DNA of 64,000 nt from positions 62,001-126,000 of the forward strand of contig NZ_JAEHFX010000010.1 of the NCBI RefSeq assembly GCF_016623615.1. Direction: 5' to 3'. Below, one piece after another: positions 45,690-52,862 of this stretch (position 1 is the stretch's first letter; each line of letters starts with the position of its first letter). Made by a program: the position numbers and the translations under genes. The stretch is from Adhaeribacter terrigena (GTDB lineage Bacteria > Bacteroidota > Bacteroidia > Cytophagales > Hymenobacteraceae). Under the pieces are notes generated by a model, which saw only the letters and a program-made list of their open reading frames with translations, had not been told where the DNA came from and made no database searches.

Positions 45690-46142
45690 TTAAGCCTGGT
45701 TGGGAGAATCAGGATCCGGCTTGTTAACCGGCTCTATCCGGATCTCGTTCTGCCGGTCTACCTGTATTTCTTCTTTGCGCAGAGTAATCTTTTGCGGGTT
45801 AGCCGGCGTTTCGGTGCGGTGGCGCGTTACCCGCACTTCTTCTACCAGCCGGAGACGTTTTACCAGTACTTCTTCCAGCACCGGGTAAATGGTTGTATCG
45901 CCCTCCTGCCGTACCTCCGGAATAACTTCTACAAACTGATCAATGGGTACGTGTTCTACAGTAACGGTTTCGTGGATCAGGGGCGCATGAATTTCGTGTT
46001 CTTCTTCGTGCACTTTTTTTAAAAGGCGCAAGTTACCCGTCTCAACAATGCGTTTATCTATTTTTAATTGCTCTTCTATTATTGGTAGCTTTTCCGTTCT
46101 TTCGGAACCTTCCTGATTAAATTCTTCCGGGTGCTTTTCCAT
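45690..46142 (-). CDS. YsnF/DUF2382 domain stress-type protein
   Basis: 150 residues, highly charged. A full DUF2382 unit is visible: PIIEEQLKIDKRIVETGNLRL, then HETVTVEHVPIDQ, VLEEVLVKRLRLVEEVRV and TLRKEEIQVDRQN. No signal peptide. These proteins are linked to desiccation and general stress in several bacteria (family knowledge); biochemical role unknown. It diverges from a small membrane protein and a PRC-barrel/DUF2382 protein that shares the same domain, so the three likely form one stress locus. Confidence 0.82.
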   Translation of the reverse strand: MEKHPEEFNQEGSERTEKLPIIEEQLKIDKRIVETGNLRLLKKVHEEEHEIHAPLIHETVTVEHVPIDQFVEVIPEVRQEGDTTIYPVLEEVLVKRLRLVEEVRVTRHRTETPANPQKITLRKEEIQVDRQNEIRIEPVNKPDPDSPNQA

Positions 46143-46223
46143 ATGCTTTACGTTTAGCCTGCCCTATCCTTACGACCAGCAGCTGTGCGGGTTTAACATA
46201 CCAGAACCACGAGCAACTATTTA

Positions 46224-46241
46224 ATTTTATCAAGATAAAAT
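46224..46241. promoter_or_regulatory. Perfect palindrome between divergent stress genes
   Basis: ATTTTATC-AA-GATAAAAT, 8-bp arms, in the 172-bp divergent gap between the YsnF gene and the small membrane protein gene. It is a candidate operator; AT-rich composition lowers certainty. Confidence 0.4.
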
Positions 46242-46314
46242 ATAAAAACTTAATGCTGAAGCTGCCGTAAATTGGCGGGTATAAACCTTGATTTTTCACT
46301 AAACCCTAAAACAG

Positions 46315-46539
46315 ATGGCTGAATTACATGTACAACCAAAACGCAGCAACCCCTGGTGGTTGTGGTTGATCCTTGCCCTGGTAGTTATCGGCTTGCTTTA
46401 TTATTTCCTGCGCGACCGTGGCACCACGGATATGAATGACCGGGATGAAATAGAGCGTGACACCACTGGCAACACTACGGCGCTGGTTACCCCGCTGGAA
46501 ACGCAGCCATTTTATTCAGAATTTAAAAGAATTGCCTGA
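46315..46539 (+). CDS. Small single-pass membrane protein, 74 aa
   Basis: MAELHVQPKRSNPWWLW opens a basic N-terminus, then one TM helix (WLWLILALVVIGLLYYFL), then an acidic, Asp/Thr-rich tail. It sits 138 bp before the PRC-barrel protein and opposite the YsnF protein, so it is probably part of the same stress locus. Function unknown. The size, helix and context support a real gene. Confidence 0.75.
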   Translation: MAELHVQPKRSNPWWLWLILALVVIGLLYYFLRDRGTTDMNDRDEIERDTTGNTTALVTPLETQPFYSEFKRIA

Positions 46540-46677
46540 CCTGCCGTTGCCGGGCATTATAATGAAAGGAATTAGTTTTCCCATCTGTTCAATTCCCGGT
46601 CCTTCCCTGCTTATCAATTGTGTAAAAGAGCCCGGCTCATGTGCTCTTTCGTGTAACTATATTAAAAGGAATAACCA

Positions 46678-47628
46678 ATGGATCAGAATACCCATAACCG
46701 CTTGCTTAGCTTAAGCGAAAGCAATTTTGAAATTGCCGATAACGAACCCAAAATAGTTGGCTGGACCATAAAAGACCAGCAGGGCCGCACAATTGGCGAA
46801 GTAGAGGATCTGCTTTTTGATGCCGAATCCCGGCAGGTGCGTTACATCGTAATGGATCTGGAAGGCAATGCGCTGGATCTGGAACCCCGCGACGTTTTAG
46901 TACCGATCGGGCTTGCCGAATTACACCCTTCTGACGATGATGTGATCTTGCCGGGCGTTACTGCAGAACACCTTCGGGCCTTGCCTTTATACGAAAAAGG
47001 CAAATTTACCCGCGAAATGGAAACTGCCGTGGTAAACACGTACCGGGGCGCGACAGGAGCCGGAACCGATCCGGACTTTTACAAACAGGAACATTTCGAT
47101 GAAGATAAAGCTTTCAGAAACCGTTCCGGCAGCAGAACAGACGCAGTTCCGGTAATTGAAGAGCAAATGAAGGTTGGTAAAAAAGAAGTAGAAACCGGCG
47201 CAACCCGGCTTCGGACCCGCATTGTAGAAAAACCGGTTCAGGAAAATGTTACCCTGCACGAAGAACACGTAAAAGTGGAACGCAACCCGGTAAACCGTCC
47301 GGTAACGGATGCTGACATCAAGACCTTTAAAGAAGGCGAGATCGAGATCAAGGAACACGCCGAGGTACCGGTGGTAGGCAAAGAAGCGCGCGTTGTGGAA
47401 GAGGTTAACCTGAAAAAAGAAGTAACCCAACGGGATGCTACGGTGGAAGGCACCGTTCGGAGCACGGAAGTAAAAGTGGAGAGCACCAACCCGAACATGC
47501 CGCCTAACCAGCAGCCCCCTAATTCCCCGCCTAATATGAATCCGAATCCGAACCGGAATCCGAATGACCCGAATAACCCAAATGACCCGAATCATCCGGA
47601 TAACCTCAATAATCCGAACCGTACCTGA
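46678..47628 (+). CDS. PRC-barrel and YsnF/DUF2382 protein with Asn-Pro repeat tail
   Basis: 316 residues. An N-terminal PRC-barrel (about 25-105: KIVGWTIKDQQGRTIGEVED, RYIVMDLEGNALD) precedes a DUF2382 domain (about 155-272: VIEEQMKVGKKEVETGATRL, VTLHEEHVKVERNPVNRP). The last 45 residues are a Pro/Asn repeat (NPNDPNNPNDPNHPDN). No signal peptide or TM was found. It is a stress-response type protein; PRC-barrels bind RNA or membranes in other families. It pairs with the divergent YsnF-only gene. Confidence 0.85.
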   Translation: MDQNTHNRLLSLSESNFEIADNEPKIVGWTIKDQQGRTIGEVEDLLFDAESRQVRYIVMDLEGNALDLEPRDVLVPIGLAELHPSDDDVILPGVTAEHLRALPLYEKGKFTREMETAVVNTYRGATGAGTDPDFYKQEHFDEDKAFRNRSGSRTDAVPVIEEQMKVGKKEVETGATRLRTRIVEKPVQENVTLHEEHVKVERNPVNRPVTDADIKTFKEGEIEIKEHAEVPVVGKEARVVEEVNLKKEVTQRDATVEGTVRSTEVKVESTNPNMPPNQQPPNSPPNMNPNPNRNPNDPNNPNDPNHPDNLNNPNRT

Positions 47629-47649
47629 TCAGGTTTACCGGAAAAAGAT

Positions 47650-47677
47650 AAGGCAGCTCTTTAGAGTTGCCTTTTTT
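47650..47677 (+). terminator. Terminator after PRC-barrel gene
   Basis: AAGGCAGCTC / GAGTTGCCTT stem followed by TTTTTT. Confidence 0.8.
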
Positions 47678-47821
47678 ATTGCCGTTGTTTTTAAGGAATT
47701 TCTATTTTGATTTTATCTTCCGTTTCTTTCAAAACGGCATCTGGAATGGCCAAATAATGAATTGGGTTTTTTCTTAAGTTGATGGCCTTGGGGGTGGTTT
47801 TACGCAAGCAGAATAACGCTA

Positions 47822-47852
47822 CACTTTTTCCCTTCAAAACCCTACCGTTTCC
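47822..47852 (+). repeat. Dispersed repeat copy
   Basis: CACTTTTTCCCTTCAAAA then CCCTACCGTTTCC. It carries the CTACCG core variant. Confidence 0.7.
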
Positions 47853-47956
47853 GCGTGTAAAAAATCCTGTCCATCTTAAAAATCCTGAAAACCGGGTGCA
47901 AAAAAAACCTGCCGGATAACGATAATAATTTTAACTCGTTTTAGGTTAGTTGTTCA

Positions 47957-47964
47957 TACCTTTG
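47957..47964 (+). promoter_or_regulatory. -7 promoter box for speA
   Basis: TACCTTTG, an exact TAnnTTTG match, 34 bases upstream of the ATG at 47999. Confidence 0.6.
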
Positions 47965-47998
47965 TACCGCAAATTTTTGCCTTAACCACAACCAGTAA

Positions 47999-49393
47999 AT
48001 GGATAAATACATCGATCTGATCAATCAGACGTTCGATTTCCCGACCGAAGAATTCCGGGTGGAAAACAACGAGCTTTTTTTCAATGAGATCCCCATGATG
48101 GAGATCGTGAAGGAATACGGCACGCCGCTACGCCTCACGTATCTGCCCAAGATCAGTTCCCAGATCCAGAAAGCCAAGCTGCTCTTTAAAGAAAGCATGG
48201 AAAAACTGAATTACCAGGGAAGTTATACCTATTGCTATTGCACCAAATCGTCGCATTTTAGTTTTGTGCTGGAAGAGGCGCTGAAAAATAATATTCACAT
48301 CGAAACGTCTTCATCCTTCGATATTCCGATCATCCGGTCGTTGTACGAAAAAGGCAAAGTAGACAAAGATATTTTTGTGGTTTGTAACGGTTACAAGCGT
48401 GAGCTGTACCGCAACTACATCACCGAAATGATCAACGACGGTTTCCACCACGTAACGCCGGTTATCGATAACCTGGAGGAAATTGACCATTACATCGAGC
48501 ACGTTACGCAGCCTTGCCAGCTGGGCATTCGCGTAGCTTCCGACGAGGAACCGAAATTCCAGTTCTATACCTCGCGCCTCGGCATTAATTACAACGATGT
48601 ACTGAAGCTGTATAAAAAGAAGATCAAGGATAACCCGAATTTCCAGCTGAAAATGCTGCATTATTTCATTAATACGGGCATTAAAGATACGTCGTATTAC
48701 TGGAGTGAATTAAGCCGCTTTGTGCACAAATACTGCGAGCTGAAAAAGATCTGTCCGGAATTAGATACGATCGATATCGGCGGCGGTTTCCCGATCAAAA
48801 CTTCCATCCAGTTCGATTACAATTACCGTTACATGATCGAGGAAATTCTGCGCACCATCCAGCGGATCTGCAAGGAAGAAGAGGTGCCGGAACCGAACAT
48901 TTTCACCGAATTCGGGATCTATACCGTGGGTGAAAGCGGCGCGCACGTGTACTCCATCCTGGATACCAAACTGCAGAACGACAAGGAGCTTTGGTATATG
49001 ATCGACGGGTCGTTTATTACCAATCTGCCGGACACCTGGGCTTTGAACCAGCGTTATATTCTCATGGCCATAAACCAGTGGGATAAACCGTACCAGCGCC
49101 TCAACCTCGGCGGCCTCACCTGCGACAGCCAGGATTACTACAACTCCGAAATGCACTCGTTCCAGGTGTTTTTGCCGAAGTTCAAAAAGCAGGAAACCGA
49201 ACCGCTTTACATCGGCTTCTTTCATACGGGCGCCTACCAGGAAAGCCTCAGCGGCTACGGCGGCATCAAGCACTGCCTCATCCCGTCGCCAAAACACGTG
49301 ATCATCGACCGCGAAGAAGACGGGACTTTGAAAACGTGGTTGTTTGCGGAAGAACAAACGCAGGAATCGATGCTGAAAATTCTGGGATACTAA
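47999..49393 (+). CDS. speA: Arginine decarboxylase, short Bacteroidota type
   Basis: PLP-dependent alanine-racemase-fold decarboxylase making agmatine, the first step of polyamine synthesis. 464 residues, much shorter than the ~630-residue E. coli SpeA but typical for the phylum. The PLP lysine is K83 in YCTKSSHF. The phosphate-binding GGGFP motif is near 261, and the substrate-side Cys in GGLTCDSQD near 369. Agmatine would then feed an agmatinase or deiminase that is not in this window. It competes with the arginase encoded 2.5 kb away. Downstream is the palindromic repeat/terminator. Confidence 0.9.
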   Translation: MDKYIDLINQTFDFPTEEFRVENNELFFNEIPMMEIVKEYGTPLRLTYLPKISSQIQKAKLLFKESMEKLNYQGSYTYCYCTKSSHFSFVLEEALKNNIHIETSSSFDIPIIRSLYEKGKVDKDIFVVCNGYKRELYRNYITEMINDGFHHVTPVIDNLEEIDHYIEHVTQPCQLGIRVASDEEPKFQFYTSRLGINYNDVLKLYKKKIKDNPNFQLKMLHYFINTGIKDTSYYWSELSRFVHKYCELKKICPELDTIDIGGGFPIKTSIQFDYNYRYMIEEILRTIQRICKEEEVPEPNIFTEFGIYTVGESGAHVYSILDTKLQNDKELWYMIDGSFITNLPDTWALNQRYILMAINQWDKPYQRLNLGGLTCDSQDYYNSEMHSFQVFLPKFKKQETEPLYIGFFHTGAYQESLSGYGGIKHCLIPSPKHVIIDREEDGTLKTWLFAEEQTQESMLKILGY

Positions 49394-49435
49394 TTTGGTC
49401 GCTGGTATCAGGTAACTGGTATCCGGATTTTTTTT

Positions 49436-49476
49436 AAAAACGCTATACTTTTCTGATGAAAAAGTATAGCGTTTTT
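49436..49476. terminator. Palindromic repeat acting as terminator after speA
   Basis: Perfect 17-bp arms AAAAACGCTATACTTTT / AAAAGTATAGCGTTTTT with a 7-nt loop, followed by more T. It is the symmetrical form of the dispersed repeat. TATGCCCCGAAC follows, matching the ATTCCCG tail of other copies. Confidence 0.88.
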
Positions 49477-49713
49477 TTATGCCCCGAACTTAAACATTCT
49501 GGCAGCCAAACAATTATAGTTACGTTACCTGCAATTCCCAAACCAAAGGCTATCGTTAAAAACTAACTTCCTGCCTTTGCAGGAAACATGTAACAGTTTA
49601 ATCGGCTTCAGGAATTGCTTTTGGTTTAAATACAGGCAGGTTCATGAATTCAACAACGCGTTCCTATACTTTTAAGCCCGATCAAAATTCATGAATACTA
49701 TAAAATCAGAAAA
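49477..49713. other. Region upstream of aqpZ
   Basis: No gene or clear promoter box. It is AT-rich from 49600 and contains TGAATTC/TTCATGAATTCA palindromic words near 49640-49695. Confidence 0.45.
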
Positions 49714-50424
49714 ATGAAAAAAGCAGCAGCAGAATTTATTGGAACCATGTGGTTAGTTTTAGGTGGCTGCGGCAGCGCAGTTTTAGCGGCGGCCTTTCCC
49801 GAATTGGGAATTGGGTTCGTGGGCGTTTCCCTGGCTTTTGGTTTAACGGTACTTTCCATGGCCTACGCCATCGGTCACATATCGGGTTGCCATTTAAACC
49901 CGGCCGTTTCCATTGGTTTATGGGTGGGCGGACGCTTCGATAAAAAAGACCTTTTGCCTTATATTGTAGCCCAGGTTTTAGGCGGCATTGCCGGAGCCGG
50001 CATTCTTTACCTGATTGCCAGCGGCAAACCGGGTTTTGAGCTCGGTGGTTTTGCGGCCAACGGCTACGGCGAACATTCGCCCGGCGGTTACTCGTTAACG
50101 GCCGCGCTGGTAACCGAACTGGTGATGACGTTTATGTTTATTTTCATCATCCTGGGTTCTACCTACCCGAAAGCGCCGGCCGGCTTAGCGGGCATTGCCA
50201 TCGGTCTTTGTTTAACGCTGGTGCACCTGATCAGTATTCCGGTTACCAATACCTCGGTTAACCCGGCGCGGAGCACCAGCCAGGCCATATTTGTAGGCGG
50301 CTGGGCCATAGAGCAGTTGTGGTTGTTCTGGGTAGCTCCTATTGCCGGGGCCATTTTAGCCGGCTTGGTTTATCAATTCATCAGCCCAAATGAGAGAACC
50401 GAAACGGTTGTGGTGAAGGCTTGA
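49714..50424 (+). CDS. aqpZ: Aquaporin Z
   Basis: Water channel of the inner membrane. 236 residues with six TM helices. NPA motifs at 62-64 ([13 protein letters not shown]) and near 184 (SVNPARS). The stretches [24 protein letters not shown] and [15 protein letters not shown] closely follow E. coli AqpZ. The selectivity Arg follows the second NPA. Single gene between two palindromic repeats; the downstream one is its likely terminator. Confidence 0.95.
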   Translation: MKKAAAEFIGTMWLVLGGCGSAVLAAAFPELGIGFVGVSLAFGLTVLSMAYAIGHISGCHLNPAVSIGLWVGGRFDKKDLLPYIVAQVLGGIAGAGILYLIASGKPGFELGGFAANGYGEHSPGGYSLTAALVTELVMTFMFIFIILGSTYPKAPAGLAGIAIGLCLTLVHLISIPVTNTSVNPARSTSQAIFVGGWAIEQLWLFWVAPIAGAILAGLVYQFISPNERTETVVVKA

Positions 50425-50476
50425 TAAAACTGACACTCTTAACTTAGTACTAGGTTTAGATTAAGTTTCTTAATTG

Positions 50477-50517
50477 AAACGCTATACTTTTCTGCTGGGA
50501 AGGTATAGCGTTTTTTT
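50477..50517. terminator. Palindromic repeat acting as terminator after aqpZ
   Basis: AAACGCTATACTTTTCTGCT with partner AAGGTATAGCGTTTTTTT. Nearly identical to the copy at 49436; one arm mismatch near the loop. Confidence 0.85.
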
Positions 50518-50595
50518 ATTTAGCAACGGCTTTGTTATACATTTAGATTTTATGTTATTTGAATGTAAATCTGTTTCTTAATTAAAAGAAAAAAT

Positions 50596-51363
50596 ATGAA
50601 AGTATTTAAAACTATTGAAAACACTATTACCATCGCAGGAGAAAAAAGAGCCATCATAAAAAAAGACAATTATGAAAGCTTTTCAGAAAGTATTTTAGGC
50701 TTAGGCAATATTGAAAATAAATCCAATCTAATAAACGGTTTAAGTATAATGTTCGACTTAGAGGGGTTTACTAATTTTTGTAAACAAATAGACCCTCAAC
50801 TTGCTGTACCAGAATATTTGAGCGAATTTTTAAAATGGATTTTCAAACAAATCAGGGAAGAGTTGATTGTACAAGAACATCCCGAAGGTTATGAACTTTA
50901 TTCAGCTTTTCCATTTTTATCAAAATTCCTCGGTGATGGGTTATTATTTCTTTGGGATACTGAGAAAATGGCGGAGAATGAAATAACCAACATAGTCATT
51001 TCTATGCAGATTATTTGTAAAAAATATACAAATGAGTTTTATCCTGAAATTTCAAAAAAAATTGTAGACGCTCCAAAGAAACTAAGATGCGGGATTGCTC
51101 GGGGTGCAATTTATTCTGTTGGAAATGGTGAGGATTTTGTGGGGCCATGTATAAATATGTCAGCGAGGTTACAAAAATTATCTACTTTAGGATTTTGTTT
51201 TTCTCGTAGAGGAATTAATCCTGATTCAATGTCAAAAAAATGGAGTGAAAAATTTATTACAAAAAAGGTTAATATTAGAGGCATTGGAGAAAATGAAATT
51301 GTCGGAATTTTAAAAGAGGAATTTGATAATTTGACGGCAGAAGAAAAAAAGATTTTTAAATAA
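50596..51363 (+). CDS. Class III nucleotide cyclase (adenylate cyclase-like), soluble
   Basis: 255 residues, no TM or signal peptide. The catalytic set is complete: metal Asp54 in MFDLEGFTNF, Lys110 and metal Asp114 in SKFLGDG, Asp180 in EDFVGPCINMSARL, transition-state Asn187 and Arg191. Lys110 and Asp180 are in the positions that select adenine, so ATP is the likely substrate (inference). The gene is clearly more AT-rich than its neighbours and uses AAA/AAT/TTA codons heavily, suggesting lateral acquisition. No effector or sensor gene is adjacent. It stands alone between two palindromic repeats. Confidence 0.85.
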   Translation: MKVFKTIENTITIAGEKRAIIKKDNYESFSESILGLGNIENKSNLINGLSIMFDLEGFTNFCKQIDPQLAVPEYLSEFLKWIFKQIREELIVQEHPEGYELYSAFPFLSKFLGDGLLFLWDTEKMAENEITNIVISMQIICKKYTNEFYPEISKKIVDAPKKLRCGIARGAIYSVGNGEDFVGPCINMSARLQKLSTLGFCFSRRGINPDSMSKKWSEKFITKKVNIRGIGENEIVGILKEEFDNLTAEEKKIFK

Positions 51364-51427
51364 TAAAGCTTATAAAATATTCACCATTATTTTATTTAAC
51401 TCACCCTGACAATTATAGTCTATCTCC

Positions 51428-51480
51428 AAAACACTATACTTTCTCACCCAAAAACCATAGCGTTTTTTTATTCCCGAAAA
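51428..51480. terminator. Palindromic repeat after the cyclase gene (imperfect)
   Basis: AAAACACTATACTTTCTC facing AAAAACCATAGCGTTTTTTT, then ATTCCCGAAAA. The arms have drifted (CACTA against TAGCG; TATAC against CCATA), but the layout is conserved. Confidence 0.7.
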
Positions 51481-51709
51481 TTCCGCAACTCTAAACTACC
51501 ACCATTTAACCTGCTCTTTGGAGTCTTCCGCAGGAGGACTTCAAAGTTAAAATGAAACAAGCCGTCTCTGACGGCGCTACTACACGCAAATAAACTTCCC
51601 GGGAAATCGTGGTGGCGTACGGAAGTCGGAGACTTCCAATTCCATGTATAAGTTTTCAGTCCTCCTCCGGAAGACTAAAAACAGCTACCTGATACTAAAC
51701 ACAGAAGCT
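51481..51709. other. Hairpin-rich non-coding stretch
   Basis: 229 bases with no gene and three hairpins built on AGTC(n)TCC / GGA(n)GACT-type words (see the separate repeat entry). AGCTACCTGATACT near 51683 is the complement of a GTATCAGGTA word also found at 49406. Confidence 0.6.
51516..51680. repeat. Three related AGTCTTCC/GGAAGACT hairpins
   Basis: Hairpins at 51516-51546 (CTTTGGAGTCTTCC / GGAGGACTTCAAAG), 51621-51637 (GGAAGTC-GGA-GACTTCC) and 51653-51680 (TTTTCAGTCCTCC / GGAAGACTAAAA). The shared words suggest one family of folded intergenic repeats distinct from the TAGCGTTTT family. Confidence 0.6.
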
Positions 51710-51760
51710 AAAACGCTATACTTTCCCACCTTAAAAGTATAGCGTTTTTTTATTCCCGGA
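51710..51760. repeat. Palindromic form of the dispersed repeat
   Basis: AAAACGCTATACTTTCCCAC facing TTAAAAGTATAGCGTTTTTT, then ATTCCCGGAAAATTC. It lies just before the SRPBCC gene. Confidence 0.85.
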
Positions 51761-51803
51761 AAATTCAGAACTTTAAACTCTAACCACCTCTAAACCAAGT
51801 TCT

Positions 51804-52244
51804 ATGAAAAGATTAAACTACACCGTAAGCATCAACGCCCCGAAAGCCAAAGTCTGGGAAACGCTTTTCAACGATGCCACCTACCGCGAATGGACCAGCG
51901 TTTTCGGCGAAGGTTCCCGGGCCGTTACTGATTGGAAAGAAGGCAGCAAAGTACAGTTCTTAGGCGGCGATGGCAGTGGCGGCATGTACAGCCAGATCCA
52001 GAAAGTTATTCCGAACGAACTGATGGAGATCAAACACCTCGGCGAAATAAAAGACGGCCAGGAACAACCCTCCGACCCCACCACCCACAGCTGGTACGGC
52101 GCCATGGAAAACTACCATCTCTCCGAAACTAACGGCGTAACGGACCTGAAAGTTGAAATGGATACTGAAGAAAGCCACGAAGATTACTTCCGGAAAACCT
52201 ACCCGGAAGCGCTGCAAAAAGTAAAAGAAATTGCCGAAAGGTAA
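51804..52244 (+). CDS. SRPBCC/AHSA1-type domain protein
   Basis: 146 residues. The fold is recognised from YTVSINAPKAKVWETLFNDA, YREWTSVFGEGS, KVQFLGGDGSGGMYSQI, and the C-terminal helix YFRKTYPEALQKVKEIAE. These START-like proteins bind hydrophobic ligands or assist chaperones; no specific role can be assigned. Single-gene unit bounded by palindromic repeats at 51710 and 52269. Confidence 0.85.
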   Translation: MKRLNYTVSINAPKAKVWETLFNDATYREWTSVFGEGSRAVTDWKEGSKVQFLGGDGSGGMYSQIQKVIPNELMEIKHLGEIKDGQEQPSDPTTHSWYGAMENYHLSETNGVTDLKVEMDTEESHEDYFRKTYPEALQKVKEIAER

Positions 52245-52268
52245 TGGATAATCTAAAAACCAATTCTG

Positions 52269-52320
52269 AAACGCTATCCTTTTTTACCTAAAAAGGATAG
52301 CGTTTTTTTATGCCCGAAAT
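52269..52320. terminator. Palindromic repeat between convergent SRPBCC and Fur-family genes
   Basis: AAACGCTATCCTTTTT facing AAAAAGGATAGCGTTTTTTT, then ATGCCCGAAAT. Symmetrical, T-tailed, and placed between converging genes, 6 bases from the Fur-family stop codon. Confidence 0.88.
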
Positions 52321-52326
52321 TTACCT

Positions 52327-52701
52327 TTAAGCGCAGGCTTTGCAATAACCCGTGAGCAGGCAATTCATGCTTTCAACCCGGTAACCCGCCGGAATTTTAA
52401 CCTTCACTTCTTCCTGCAAACATTCAACCTTCTGGCAATTCAGGCAGCGGAAATGAAAATGGTCGTGATGGTGATGCGTTTCCTGGCAACCTTGGCAAAG
52501 CGCAAAGTAACTCTTCCCGTCGTCCGAAACGATCTTATGCACCAGGCCATCTTCGCAAAAACTGTTCAGTACCCGGTAAACCGTAACCCGGTCCATGGTT
52601 CCTTTCAGGGTTTGCTCGATCAGTTCCTGGCTCAGGGCCGCCTGGGAAGTATTCAGTAAATTCAGGACGGCTTGCTTGGCGGGGGTGTTCCGGCGTTTCA
52701 T
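52327..52701 (-). CDS. Fur-family transcriptional repressor (Zur/PerR-like)
   Basis: 124 residues, slightly short for the family. A winged-helix N-terminus (VTVYRVLNSFCEDGLVHKI) is followed by the metal region THHHHDHFHFRCLNCQKVECL. Structural zinc cysteines are the pairs C86/C89 and C120/C123. Whether the regulatory metal is zinc, iron or manganese cannot be told from sequence. A strong palindrome starts four bases upstream of its ATG, and the gene diverges from a thioredoxin-reductase-like flavoprotein, so autoregulation and joint control of the pair are likely. Confidence 0.88.
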   Translation of the reverse strand: MKRRNTPAKQAVLNLLNTSQAALSQELIEQTLKGTMDRVTVYRVLNSFCEDGLVHKIVSDDGKSYFALCQGCQETHHHHDHFHFRCLNCQKVECLQEEVKVKIPAGYRVESMNCLLTGYCKACA

Positions 52702-52704
52702 AAA

Positions 52705-52733
52705 TTATTAATGCAATTGAGTTGCAATAATAA
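52705..52733. promoter_or_regulatory. Operator-like palindrome in the divergent Fur/flavoprotein promoter
   Basis: TTATTAATGCAA-TTGAG-TTGCAATAATAA has 12-bp arms with one mismatch. Its right arm contains a TTG that would be the -33 element for a TAACTTTA -7-like box (52744-52751) in front of the flavoprotein gene, so a bound repressor would block that promoter. Confidence 0.65.
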
Positions 52734-52862
52734 AAACAATATTTAACTTTACCAAACCCAAAGGCAGCTATAGCTATTTTCAGCAGAAAAATGCCGAAAT
52801 AAAGCAAACCTGGTTTACCGGTTTTAGTTCGCCTTCTCCTGTTTAATACCAAATCCAAACCG

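Larger units (their letters stand above)
47678..47998. other. Region upstream of speA
   Basis: No gene. It holds a dispersed-repeat copy (47822-47852), AATCCTGTCCATCTTAAAAATCC simple sequence, and the speA promoter box at 47957. Confidence 0.6.

Noticed and set aside
50596-51363. Complete Pycsar phage-defence system
   Set aside because: No Pyc-type TM or TIR effector is adjacent, and the Lys/Asp pair for adenine is present, which argues for ATP as substrate.
49436-52320. Integron-type gene cassettes with attC sites
   Set aside because: The palindromes separate single genes in one direction, but they lack the GTTRRRY/RYYYAAC core and extrahelical bases of attC, and no integrase is present. 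T-tailed terminator structure explains the symmetry.
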